DNA of 64,000 nucleotides from CAYJLC01 sp044426345 (lineage in GTDB: Bacteria; Bacillota; Clostridia; Oscillospirales; Butyricicoccaceae): NCBI GenBank assembly GCA_044426345.1, contig JAWXUP010000007.1, forward strand, positions 9,898 through 73,897. The letters run 5' to 3'. Shown here piece after piece: positions 26,653-34,377 of the stretch. The notes beneath the pieces were generated by a model. The model saw only the letters and a list, made by a program, of their open reading frames with translations, was not told the origin of the DNA and did no database searches. Position 1 is the first letter of the stretch, and each line of letters opens with the position of its first letter. The position numbers were made by a program, and so were the translations under genes.

Positions 26653-28256
26653 AACTTTTCTCCTATACTTTTATAAATTGTTTGGCATTTTTGCTGTAAC
26701 GAATTTAAATCGCCATCGTTATCTATTATTATATCACAATTTTTAATAAAAAACTCATTATTTTTTTGATTTGATAAACGTTTTTTTGCATAGTCTACGG
26801 TAATGCCATCACGAGAGCAAAGACGAGCAAGTTTATGCTCATCACTAGAGATGACGCCGATAACTTTGTCGCAATAACGTTCATATTTCGCCTCGAAAAG
26901 CAAAGGTATATCAAGAATTACTATATCGTTATGCATAACATTAAAAAGCTGTTTTTCAAATTCAATTGTTACATATTTATGCGTAATTTCATTTAAAATT
27001 GCAAGTTTTTGCTTGTCAGAAAATACAATTTCACCGAGTTTTTTTCGATCAATTTTATCGCTGTCAATTCCGAAAGCTTCGGCAAGTTCGGCTTTCATTT
27101 GAGTAGAGTTTTCAAGCAAATCGTGATAAATATCGTCTGCATTGATAACTTTTGCTGATAAATCGCTAAAAATTTTGCTAACAGTAGATTTTCCACTACC
27201 AGAACTACCAGTAAGACCGATAATTTTACGAGGATTTAGGTTAATTACGTTAAAACCACTCGATTTTTTCAGTCTATTGGCAACTGCAAGACCTAAACCA
27301 CTGTCATCTGGACATTGTGCAAAAATTTCTACAACAGGCATTTCGTCGAACAAACGTAGCTTATCAAATAAATTATGAGCTTGCTCATTTATGTCATTTT
27401 TCGAGCCGAAAGTTTGCGTGAAGTTGCCATTTATAAATTGTTCGTACTCGTCAAAACATAAAATTCCCGAACTTTTTGTTGCATTTTGGCGTATATAATT
27501 TGCTGTATCATATGGATTTCCACATAAAACAGTAACTTTTGCTTTTGGTGCATAGTGGCGATATTTCATACCTGGAGAGCTTACTTTCGCAGAGTTGTCA
27601 ATAGAGCCACTTACGGCTTTATCGATTAAAACTTCGCCCAAGATTTCCACAAGCTGTGTATGAGTTACACCACCTGGACGTAAAATAATAGGTTTTTCAC
27701 GCGTTAAATCTAAAACAGTGGACTCCAAACCGACTTCGCAAGCTTTATCAAAAACAACAGCAGAAATTTTTCCGTCTAAATCTTCGACAACGTGTTCGGC
27801 AGTAGTTGTAGACGGTCTGCCAGATAAATTCGCTGACGGAGCTGCGATTGGAACACCAGATTGCTCGATGATTTTCAGAGCAGTAGGGTGGTTTGGAAAA
27901 CGAATTGCTACCGTATCAAGTCCTCGTGAAATTTCGTCTGGTACAATATCTGATTTTTTAAAAATTATAGTAAGAGGACCAGGCCAAAAAGCATCAATTA
28001 CGCATTTTGCCTCACTTGAAACCACTAAAACTAGCTTATTTAACATATCTAAGCTTGAAATATGCACAATTAATGGATTATCTTGCGGACGTCCTTTTGC
28101 TGTAAAAATTTTGCAAATTGCTGTGCTACTAAGCGCATTAGCACCCAAACCATAGACAGTTTCGGTTGGAATTGCAACAACTTCATCACGTAAAATTAAT
28201 TCACAGGCTGTGGAAATATCAGCATCGTTTGTAGAATTTAGTTTTAAAGTTTTTAT
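26649..28256 (-). CDS. Fusion: L-threonylcarbamoyladenylate synthase (Sua5) + dephospho-CoA kinase (CoaE), apparent AUA start
   Basis: 535-aa two-enzyme fusion. Residues 1-225 are the YrdC domain (PTETVYGLGANAL near 30, KGRPQDNPLIVHI, PSANLSGRPSTT) that makes threonylcarbamoyl-AMP for tRNA t6A. Residues about 226-335 are the Sua5 C-terminal domain, with the linker SSPGMKYRHYAPKA. Residues about 343-535 are CoaE (P-loop GLTGSSGSGKST), the last step of CoA synthesis. The family N-terminus [M]KTLKLNSTNDADIS is encoded from 28256 but begins with ATA. AGGTGA lies 4 bp upstream and an in-frame TAA stands five codons earlier, so no ATG, GTG or TTG can start the complete domain. A TTG at 28148 would delete the catalytic PTETVYG region. 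Confidence 0.9.
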   Translation of the reverse strand: MKTLKLNSTNDADISTACELILRDEVVAIPTETVYGLGANALSSTAICKIFTAKGRPQDNPLIVHISSLDMLNKLVLVVSSEAKCVIDAFWPGPLTIIFKKSDIVPDEISRGLDTVAIRFPNHPTALKIIEQSGVPIAAPSANLSGRPSTTTAEHVVEDLDGKISAVVFDKACEVGLESTVLDLTREKPIILRPGGVTHTQLVEILGEVLIDKAVSGSIDNSAKVSSPGMKYRHYAPKAKVTVLCGNPYDTANYIRQNATKSSGILCFDEYEQFINGNFTQTFGSKNDINEQAHNLFDKLRLFDEMPVVEIFAQCPDDSGLGLAVANRLKKSSGFNVINLNPRKIIGLTGSSGSGKSTVSKIFSDLSAKVINADDIYHDLLENSTQMKAELAEAFGIDSDKIDRKKLGEIVFSDKQKLAILNEITHKYVTIEFEKQLFNVMHNDIVILDIPLLFEAKYERYCDKVIGVISSDEHKLARLCSRDGITVDYAKKRLSNQKNNEFFIKNCDIIIDNDGDLNSLQQKCQTIYKSIGEKL

Positions 28257-28268
28257 AAAATCACCTAC

Positions 28269-28985
28269 TTAAAGCACGCTATTTATTAAAATTCCGACTA
28301 AAATTCCACACAAGCAAAACCAAGCCGATAGCGTACCTTTATACATTTGTTTAGATTTTGGTATTATCTCGCAAATCACGATAAAAATCATAGCTCCACT
28401 TGCAATACCGAGCGATAAACCAATAATTTCATCGCTAATTTTACCTAAAATCACACCGATAAGACCACCGAGTCCTGTTGCAAGACCAGTAGCAGTTGCG
28501 ATAAATAGGATTTTTAGTGGTTTCATACCACCCATTTTTAGAGGAATTGACAGTGCCAAGCCCTCAGGAATATCGTGCAGTAAAATCGCTACAGCTATAG
28601 ATAAACCGAGCGTAAAATCGGTATCGAGTGACACTCCAATAGCCAAACCTTCGGGTAAATTGTGCATAGCAATACCAATTGCGAGTACTGTTCCGATATG
28701 TAAATATGAATTTTTTTGGTTAAAAGTTATACACTCAGTGATATTCATAAATAATATACCAATAAGTATACCTAAGATTGTGATTAAAGCGTTAGTTTTT
28801 TCAAAAGCGTTAGGTAATAAATCTGAGAAAACCACTGCTAACATAAGACCTGCAGAAAATTCTAAAATACAGCTTAAAAATTTGCTAGATTTTCTTTTTG
28901 TGCAAAGAGAAATAACTCCACCAAGACCAGTACCGACTGCACCGGTAAGCGTGCCGAGTAGGGTGAAAAATACAGTTTCATTCAT
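28269..28985 (-). CDS. ZIP family divalent metal transporter (ZupT-like)
   Basis: 238-aa inner-membrane metal importer with about eight hydrophobic helices. The two family signatures AMHNLPEGLAIGVS (near residue 107) and LLHDIPEGLALSIP (near 137) place the metal-binding His and Glu residues in helices 4 and 5. Its GAGGTG binding site lies in one arm of a hairpin (28991-29017). It ends 12 bp before the Sua5-CoaE start, so the two are probably co-transcribed. Confidence 0.94.
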   Translation of the reverse strand: MNETVFFTLLGTLTGAVGTGLGGVISLCTKRKSSKFLSCILEFSAGLMLAVVFSDLLPNAFEKTNALITILGILIGILFMNITECITFNQKNSYLHIGTVLAIGIAMHNLPEGLAIGVSLDTDFTLGLSIAVAILLHDIPEGLALSIPLKMGGMKPLKILFIATATGLATGLGGLIGVILGKISDEIIGLSLGIASGAMIFIVICEIIPKSKQMYKGTLSAWFCLCGILVGILINSVL

Positions 28986-28990
28986 AAAAA

Positions 28991-29017
28991 CACCTCAACA
29001 AATTATATGCGAGGTGC
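28991..29017 (-). promoter_or_regulatory. Hairpin that would sequester the ZIP gene ribosome binding site
   Basis: On the minus strand GCACCTC pairs with GAGGTGT across a 13-nt loop. GAGGTG is the only good binding site for the ATG at 28985 (5 bp spacing). On the + strand the same sequence would look like a terminator with a T-tract, but no + strand gene precedes it. Confidence 0.5.
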
Positions 29018-29029
29018 TTTTTTATTATT

Positions 29030-29537
29030 AGTTTTTGTTTGGGAAATGCGCATAATGTGTGATAGAAAAAATCAACTCGTGCCAGCTCCCTCCGACAAAA
29101 TTAAAATTTTGCCACCTCCCTCGACAGGGAGGCTTTCCGTACAATAAAATTTGCACAAATTAATTAAAAACCATTGAATTTCGTAGGGCGAACTGTGTTC
29201 GTCCGTGTATGCTAAAATATAAAATAAAAATAACACAAAATTGTAGGGTACGGCGTCCTCGACGTACCGTAACGCAACAAAATATTTTCGTGTAAAAAAC
29301 AATGCACCTCGTAGGGGCGGAACTGTGTTCGTCCGTCAAACCGAAACATCCGATTATGTTGGTTTGTCCGTCAAAATCAATGCGTACGTTTAAAATTGAA
29401 ATGGTCAAATTTATTATACAGTGAACGGTTGGGCGTGGAAACCTAACCCTACGCGATTTGCATTGTAATTTATTCGAAGATATTTTATTGTATGGCACGG
29501 ACGAACACAGTTCGCCCCTACATTTTACGCACTAAAA
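29030..29537. repeat. Repeat-filled intergenic region upstream of the ZIP gene
   Basis: No gene. Palindromes: 29093-29142 (GCTCCCTC/GAGGGAG type, as at 12651); 29180-29208 (GCGAACTGTGTTCGTC); 29243-29272 (TACGGCGTCCTCGACGTA); 29311-29338 (GGAACTGTGTTCGTCC); 29421-29452 (GGTTGGG...CCTAACC); 29494-29521 (GACGAACACAGTTCGCC). All but the first share GTAGGG and CCGT ends. They lie between the prfA stop and the ZIP transporter. Confidence 0.85.
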
Positions 29538-30608
29538 TTAGTCGCCTTGTTCAAGTAGACGTTTCGCTTGCATATCTGTGATTAAACCGTCGATGATTTC
29601 GTCTAAATCGCCATTTAGGAATTGTTCTAATTTATATAATGTCATTTTAATTCTATGGTCTGATACACGGCTTTCTGGGTAGTTATAAGTTCTGATACGT
29701 TCTGAACGGTCACCTGTACCAACTTGAGTTTTACGTTCTGCTGCGATTTCTGCGTTTTGTTTTGCAAGTTCAGCCTCGTAAATTCTAGAACGTAGAACTT
29801 TCATAGCTTTATCACGGTTTTTATGTTGCGAACGTTCGTCTTGACATTCAACAACAACACCAGTTGGTAGATGTGTTATACGAACAGCTGATTCAGTTTT
29901 ATTGATGTGCTGACCACCAGCTCCACTAGCACGGAAAACGTCGATTTTAAGGTCGGTTGGGTTGATGTCGATTTCTACATCTTCAACCGTTGGAAGTACG
30001 GCAACTGTAACTGTAGACGTGTGAACACGGCCTTGAGATTCTGTTTCTGGAACACGTTGAACACGGTGAACACCAGATTCAAATTTAAGTCTTGAATATG
30101 CACCTTCGCCTTCGATTTCGAATGAAACCTCTTTAATACCACCAAGCTCGGTTTGGTTCATATTCATTATTTCAACTTTCCAGCGATTTTTTTCAGCGTA
30201 CATAGTGTACATTCTGTAAAGTGAGTTCGCAAAAAGTTGAGCTTCCTCACCACCAGCACCACCACGGATTTCAACGATTACGTTTTTATCATCGTTTTCA
30301 TCTTTTGGAAGAAGTTGCAATTTAAGGTCTTCTTGAAGTTTTTCGATGTCATCTTTTGCAGTTTGATACTCTTCTTGAAGCATTTCTTTCATATCAGGGT
30401 CAGTTTCGCCTTGCATAAGTTCAAGTGATTCTTCAACAGTTTGTTCTGCAGTACGTAACGCACGGTAAGCGTCGATGATTGGTGTTAAATCTTTTTGCTC
30501 TTTTAAAAGTTTTGCAGCGTTTTTAGGGTCATCATACAGGTCTGGGCTTGAAATAAGTTCGTCTAATTCAAGAAAACGAGCTTCAAGCGCTAATAATTTC
30601 TCATTCAT
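29538..30608 (-). CDS. prfA: Peptide chain release factor 1
   Basis: 356-aa class I release factor that reads UAA and UAG. The peptidyl-tRNA hydrolysis motif GGQ is in RASGAGGQHINKTESAVRITH near residue 230. The stop-codon recognition region reads RVQRVPETESQGRVHTS, with the PxT tripeptide as PET. Length and domain order are standard. It is flanked on both sides by palindromic repeats. Confidence 0.97.
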   Translation of the reverse strand: MNEKLLALEARFLELDELISSPDLYDDPKNAAKLLKEQKDLTPIIDAYRALRTAEQTVEESLELMQGETDPDMKEMLQEEYQTAKDDIEKLQEDLKLQLLPKDENDDKNVIVEIRGGAGGEEAQLFANSLYRMYTMYAEKNRWKVEIMNMNQTELGGIKEVSFEIEGEGAYSRLKFESGVHRVQRVPETESQGRVHTSTVTVAVLPTVEDVEIDINPTDLKIDVFRASGAGGQHINKTESAVRITHLPTGVVVECQDERSQHKNRDKAMKVLRSRIYEAELAKQNAEIAAERKTQVGTGDRSERIRTYNYPESRVSDHRIKMTLYKLEQFLNGDLDEIIDGLITDMQAKRLLEQGD

Positions 30609-30895
30609 ATTTATATCTACCTTTCAAGTGGTTAATTTTTTAGTTTGTTGGGTTATTTTTATTTATGTGAAAATTAATTAAAATCACCGAATGATTGTAG
30701 GGGCGAACTGTGTTCGTCCGTCACACCAATACGACCGATTTAAATTATAATTATTGCAGATTTATTATTCGTCTACGGTTGATTAGTGAATCAATCCTAC
30801 GTGTTTGCGATGGTATTTATGCGATGGTATTTATGCGATGATATTTTATGCGTGTCACGGACGAACACGGTTCGCCCCTACGTTTATATCATTAC
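30609..30895. repeat. Repeat-filled gap upstream of prfA
   Basis: No gene. Palindromes at 30692-30720 (GGCGAACTGTGTTCGTCC), 30774-30801 (ACGGTTGATT...AATCAATCCTAC, a different stem with the same ends) and 30857-30881 (GACGAACACGGTTCGCC). A short tandem repeat of about 15 bp (GCGATGGTATTTAT units) lies at 30807-30850. Confidence 0.8.
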
Positions 30896-31651
30896 CTATC
30901 GTTCAAATAAAAGATGTTTCACAACGGAAAAATATTCACGAATTGAATATAGTATATTTAATGCTGGTCGGTTGGGGATTTCACTACCAATTGCATATGG
31001 CGTGAGTCCTTGTACTTCAAGCAACATTCTTGCACGAAATAGGTGGAAATCGTTTGATACGGCAGCAGTTTTACCACTATAATCATCAGGTAAAAGCTCT
31101 TTTGCGTATCTAACATTTTCAAAGGTATTTCGAGAGTACTCCTCAAAAAGTATACGGTTTTCGTCTATTCCATTTTCAACTAAGTATTTTTTTGCAACGT
31201 AGCTTTCAGAATATGCCTCACCTTCGCCATATCCACCGGTGGTGATAACTATGGTTTCAGGGTGGCCATTTAGGTAATTAATCGCTGTGTCTAAACGAGT
31301 TTGGAACGAAAGCGAAGGCACATCGCCATAAATTCCTGCACCGAGGACGATTAATGCATCAAAAGATATTTGGTCATCGCTCTTTTCACCTACTATTATC
31401 ATTGTTTCGATAATTATAAATGAAATCAGCCAAAGTCCAAGGACTATTTTTCCTATAAGAGATAAAATTTCGAAAAATTTACTATACGCTATGTTTAAAT
31501 TAGATATTTTAATACAAAAAGTTAATCCAAGCATTGCAATTCCAAGAGATAAAAAGAATAGCACTCCAAAGCTTGCACTTGGAAAAAATACGCAAACAAT
31601 ACCTATTATTGTACATATTATACCCAAAATCATAAGGATTTTTTCAAACAT
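30896..31651 (-). CDS. DUF218 (YdcF/SanA-type) membrane protein
   Basis: 251 aa. Three to four N-terminal hydrophobic helices (residues 5-90) are followed by an extracytoplasmic DUF218 domain. It contains ALIVLGAGIYGDVPSL (near 107), VITTGGYGEGEAYSES (near 138), the conserved Glu-Ser-Arg-Asn-Thr-like FEEYSRNTFENVRYAKELL, and SNDFHLFRARML. Family members are linked to envelope metabolism and vancomycin sensitivity, but the reaction is not established. The ATG follows the ABC-F stop directly, so translation is likely coupled. Confidence 0.9.
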   Translation of the reverse strand: MFEKILMILGIICTIIGIVCVFFPSASFGVLFFLSLGIAMLGLTFCIKISNLNIAYSKFFEILSLIGKIVLGLWLISFIIIETMIIVGEKSDDQISFDALIVLGAGIYGDVPSLSFQTRLDTAINYLNGHPETIVITTGGYGEGEAYSESYVAKKYLVENGIDENRILFEEYSRNTFENVRYAKELLPDDYSGKTAAVSNDFHLFRARMLLEVQGLTPYAIGSEIPNRPALNILYSIREYFSVVKHLLFER

Positions 31652-33526
31652 TTAAAGTTCTCCTAAAAGACTATCCCAAGTTTCCATTTTTTCTAGTAAT
31701 TCCATCTCAAATTGTTCTTTTTGCTCGGAAAGTTCTGCAAGTTTTACAAAATCTGCTGAGTTTTCGCACATTTCAAGGTCTATGCTTGCAATTTTTTCGT
31801 CGAGATTTTTAATTTCACGCTCTAGTGTTTTGATTTTTTTCTCAAGCACCTTGTCAACGCCTTTTGGTTTTTCGCTTTTAGGCTTAATTTCGGCAGGCTT
31901 TTCAATTTTTATAAGCTCTTTTGGAAAGAAATCAACTTTTCCGTCTTCTTTTGCCTTCAAAAAGTACTCATATGAGCCTTTATACATATAAAATCCATCT
32001 TTTGTAAGCTCGATAATTTTATTTGCAAAACGGCTTATGAAATATCTATCATGCGATACGAAAATTAAGCTACCATCGTATTCTTCGATAGACTCTTCAA
32101 TCCATTCACGTGATATTATATCTAAATGGTTGGTCGGCTCATCGAGAATTAGCAAGTTTACGTTGTCATACATTAATGTGCAAAGACGTAAACGAGATTT
32201 TTCACCACCAGATAATTTTTCGACGATTTTCAGTTGGTCTTCACCAGAAAATTTAAACGAGCCGAGACGATTTCTCGCTGTTTGTGTGGTGACATTTTTT
32301 TCATATATTAATGTGTCAATTAGATTTCGTTTATCATTTTCAAATTTTACAATTTGAGGCAAGTAGCCCATTTTAAGACCTAAGCCTTTTTTGATATTTC
32401 CGGTATCTGGAAGCTCCATATTGAGCAAAATTTTAAGCAAAGTAGTTTTTCCAGTACCATTATCGCCAATAATTGCGACTTTATCACCATTATTCATCTC
32501 AAAGCCGAAGTTTTTAAGGATTTGTCGCTCGCCATAAGCTTTTGAAATATCGCGAATTTTAAGCAGTTCCTCGGTTTGATAATCGGTGTTATTGAAAGTT
32601 ACCGTCATACTTTTTTCTTTTTTTGGACGGTCAGATACGGTCATTTTTGCTATGCGTTTATCTATAGAAAAGGCACGTTTATGCATACGTTCAGTGCCCC
32701 ATTGATGCATTTTTCGGCTTGCATCTTGAAGTTTTTTAAGTTCTTCTGCTTCACGTAAATGCTGTTCTAATGCACGTTTTTGGCGAACTTCTTTTTCAAC
32801 AGCATAGTAGCTGTAATTTCCTAAATATTCATCGGTTTTGTGGTCTTCTATTTCGACAATTCTATCGACGATTTCATCAAGGAAATATCTATCGTGGGAA
32901 ATTGTAACGATAGTCCCTTTGTAGCTCTCAAGATATTTTGAAAGCCAGATTGTAGCGTTCATATCAAGGTGATTGGTAGGTTCGTCTAGCAATAAAATAT
33001 CGGTTTTCTCTAAGATAATTCGTGCTAAATTTACACGTGTTTTTTCGCCACCAGAAAGTATATTAAAAGGTTTTAGACGCATATCTTTTGAAATGTCAAG
33101 CCCGTTACAAACTTTGTCTATTTCGAAATCAAAATTATAACCACCTAAATCATCGATTTTGTTAGAGATTTTACTGTATTCATCAAGGACATCCATATCA
33201 CCGTCAGCCATTTTTTCTTCTAGTAAACTGGCTTTTTCACGGAGACGTAGCACGTCTTTAAACGCAGATTTTAACACATCTTCAACTGTAGTTTCATCTG
33301 TAAAGAAAGGCATTTGGTCGATAATTCCCAAAGTTTGTCCTTTTGAGATTGCAATATCGCCACTGTCGTAGTCTAAAACGCCTGAAATTATCTTGAAAAG
33401 CGTAGTTTTACCACAACCGTTTTTCCCGACAATACCTAGTTTTTCGCCATCACGAACTTCTATATCAACGTCAATTAATACAGGCGTACTGCCGAAATAT
33501 TTATTTAATTTATTTATAGAAATCAA
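31652..33526 (-). CDS. ABC-F family ribosome-associated ATPase
   Basis: About 624-aa soluble protein with two ABC domains and no membrane segment. Domain 1: GKNGCGKTTLFK, LSGGEKTRVNLAR, DILLLDEPTNHLD. Domain 2: GDNGTGKTTLLK, LSGGEKSRLRLCT, LLILDEPTNHLD. The C-terminus from about residue 545 is coiled coil. ABC-F proteins act on ribosomes stalled in translation, and some protect against antibiotics. The frame opens at 33541, but GGAGGATTTCGCC places the start at the TTG at 33526 (MISINKLNKYFG). Confidence 0.94.
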   Translation of the reverse strand: MISINKLNKYFGSTPVLIDVDIEVRDGEKLGIVGKNGCGKTTLFKIISGVLDYDSGDIAISKGQTLGIIDQMPFFTDETTVEDVLKSAFKDVLRLREKASLLEEKMADGDMDVLDEYSKISNKIDDLGGYNFDFEIDKVCNGLDISKDMRLKPFNILSGGEKTRVNLARIILEKTDILLLDEPTNHLDMNATIWLSKYLESYKGTIVTISHDRYFLDEIVDRIVEIEDHKTDEYLGNYSYYAVEKEVRQKRALEQHLREAEELKKLQDASRKMHQWGTERMHKRAFSIDKRIAKMTVSDRPKKEKSMTVTFNNTDYQTEELLKIRDISKAYGERQILKNFGFEMNNGDKVAIIGDNGTGKTTLLKILLNMELPDTGNIKKGLGLKMGYLPQIVKFENDKRNLIDTLIYEKNVTTQTARNRLGSFKFSGEDQLKIVEKLSGGEKSRLRLCTLMYDNVNLLILDEPTNHLDIISREWIEESIEEYDGSLIFVSHDRYFISRFANKIIELTKDGFYMYKGSYEYFLKAKEDGKVDFFPKELIKIEKPAEIKPKSEKPKGVDKVLEKKIKTLEREIKNLDEKIASIDLEMCENSADFVKLAELSEQKEQFEMELLEKMETWDSLLGEL

Positions 33527-33555
33527 GGCGAAATCCTCCATTTAAAAATTTACAA

Positions 33556-33589
33556 CACAAAACAGACAATGGTAAAATTACCTTGTCTG
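33556..33589 (-). terminator. Terminator of the cyclophilin gene
   Basis: On the minus strand CAGACAAGGTAA pairs with TTACC-ATTGTCTG (33563-33589, one bulge) and is followed by TTTTGTG. It sits between the cyclophilin stop and the ABC-F start. Confidence 0.6.
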
Positions 33590-33616
33590 AGATGTGGGAT
33601 TTTGTGATTTTATTTA

Positions 33617-34135
33617 CTAAAATTTAGTTGGTTCAGCATATTCAACGCCAAAAGTATCAACAGAAACTTTTGACATAATAACTGGAGCAAGAGGTTTATC
33701 TCTAAAGTCAGCTTTTTGGTTTACGATATAGTCTGCAGTGTCCATACCTTCGATAACAGCACCAAAAGCAGCGTAGTCACCATCAAGGTGAGGGGCATCT
33801 GAAGTCATAACGAAAAATTGAGAGCCTGCAGAGTCTGGGTGACCAGCACGAGCCATTGATAAAACACCACGAGTGTGTCTTAAATCGTTTTTAAAGCCAT
33901 TTCTAGCAAATTCACCAGGAATAGTATAACCAGGACCACCCATACCAGTTCCGTCTGGGCAACCACCTTGAATCATAAAGCCAGGGATTACACGGTGAAA
34001 AATTTTACCGTCGTAAAAACCTTTGCTGATAAGTGAGATGAAGTTTTGCACTGAGTTAGGTGCGATTTCTGGGTATAGTTCAGCTTTGATAATACCGCCG
34101 TTTTCTATTTCAAAAGTAACGATTGGATTTGACAT
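33617..34135 (-). CDS. Cytosolic cyclophilin-type peptidyl-prolyl isomerase
   Basis: 172-aa single-domain cyclophilin. FHRVIPGFMIQGGCP (near residue 46) has the catalytic Arg, with GGPGYTIPGEF, LSMARAGHPDSAGSQFFVMT and HLDGDYAAFG following. There is no signal peptide, so it acts in the cytoplasm. A second cyclophilin, membrane-anchored, is encoded at 36511-37278. Confidence 0.96.
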   Translation of the reverse strand: MSNPIVTFEIENGGIIKAELYPEIAPNSVQNFISLISKGFYDGKIFHRVIPGFMIQGGCPDGTGMGGPGYTIPGEFARNGFKNDLRHTRGVLSMARAGHPDSAGSQFFVMTSDAPHLDGDYAAFGAVIEGMDTADYIVNQKADFRDKPLAPVIMSKVSVDTFGVEYAEPTKF

Positions 34136-34340
34136 ATTTAAAATCTCCTTAAAAATAAATTATATGTATATTATTTTAGCAAATTTATGCCAAAAAATCA
34201 ACATAAAAAATATGAATTTTAATTTATATTGCAGAAAAAAGTTTTTTGTAGCGTTGAAATCAAGATTTTATTAGTGCAAATTGTATGAATTTCCTTGAAT
34301 TAATTATTATTTGTAAAATATAAAAAGGCTACAAAAATAA

Positions 34341-34363
34341 ATGCACACCAAAAAGGTGTGCAT
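34341..34363 (-). terminator. Terminator of the DUF4914-like gene
   Basis: ATGCACACC and GGTGTGCAT form a perfect 9-bp stem with a 5-nt loop. On the minus strand it is followed by TTATTTTTG, 14 bp after the stop codon. Confidence 0.9.
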
Positions 34364-34377
34364 TTTAAGTTTAATTA

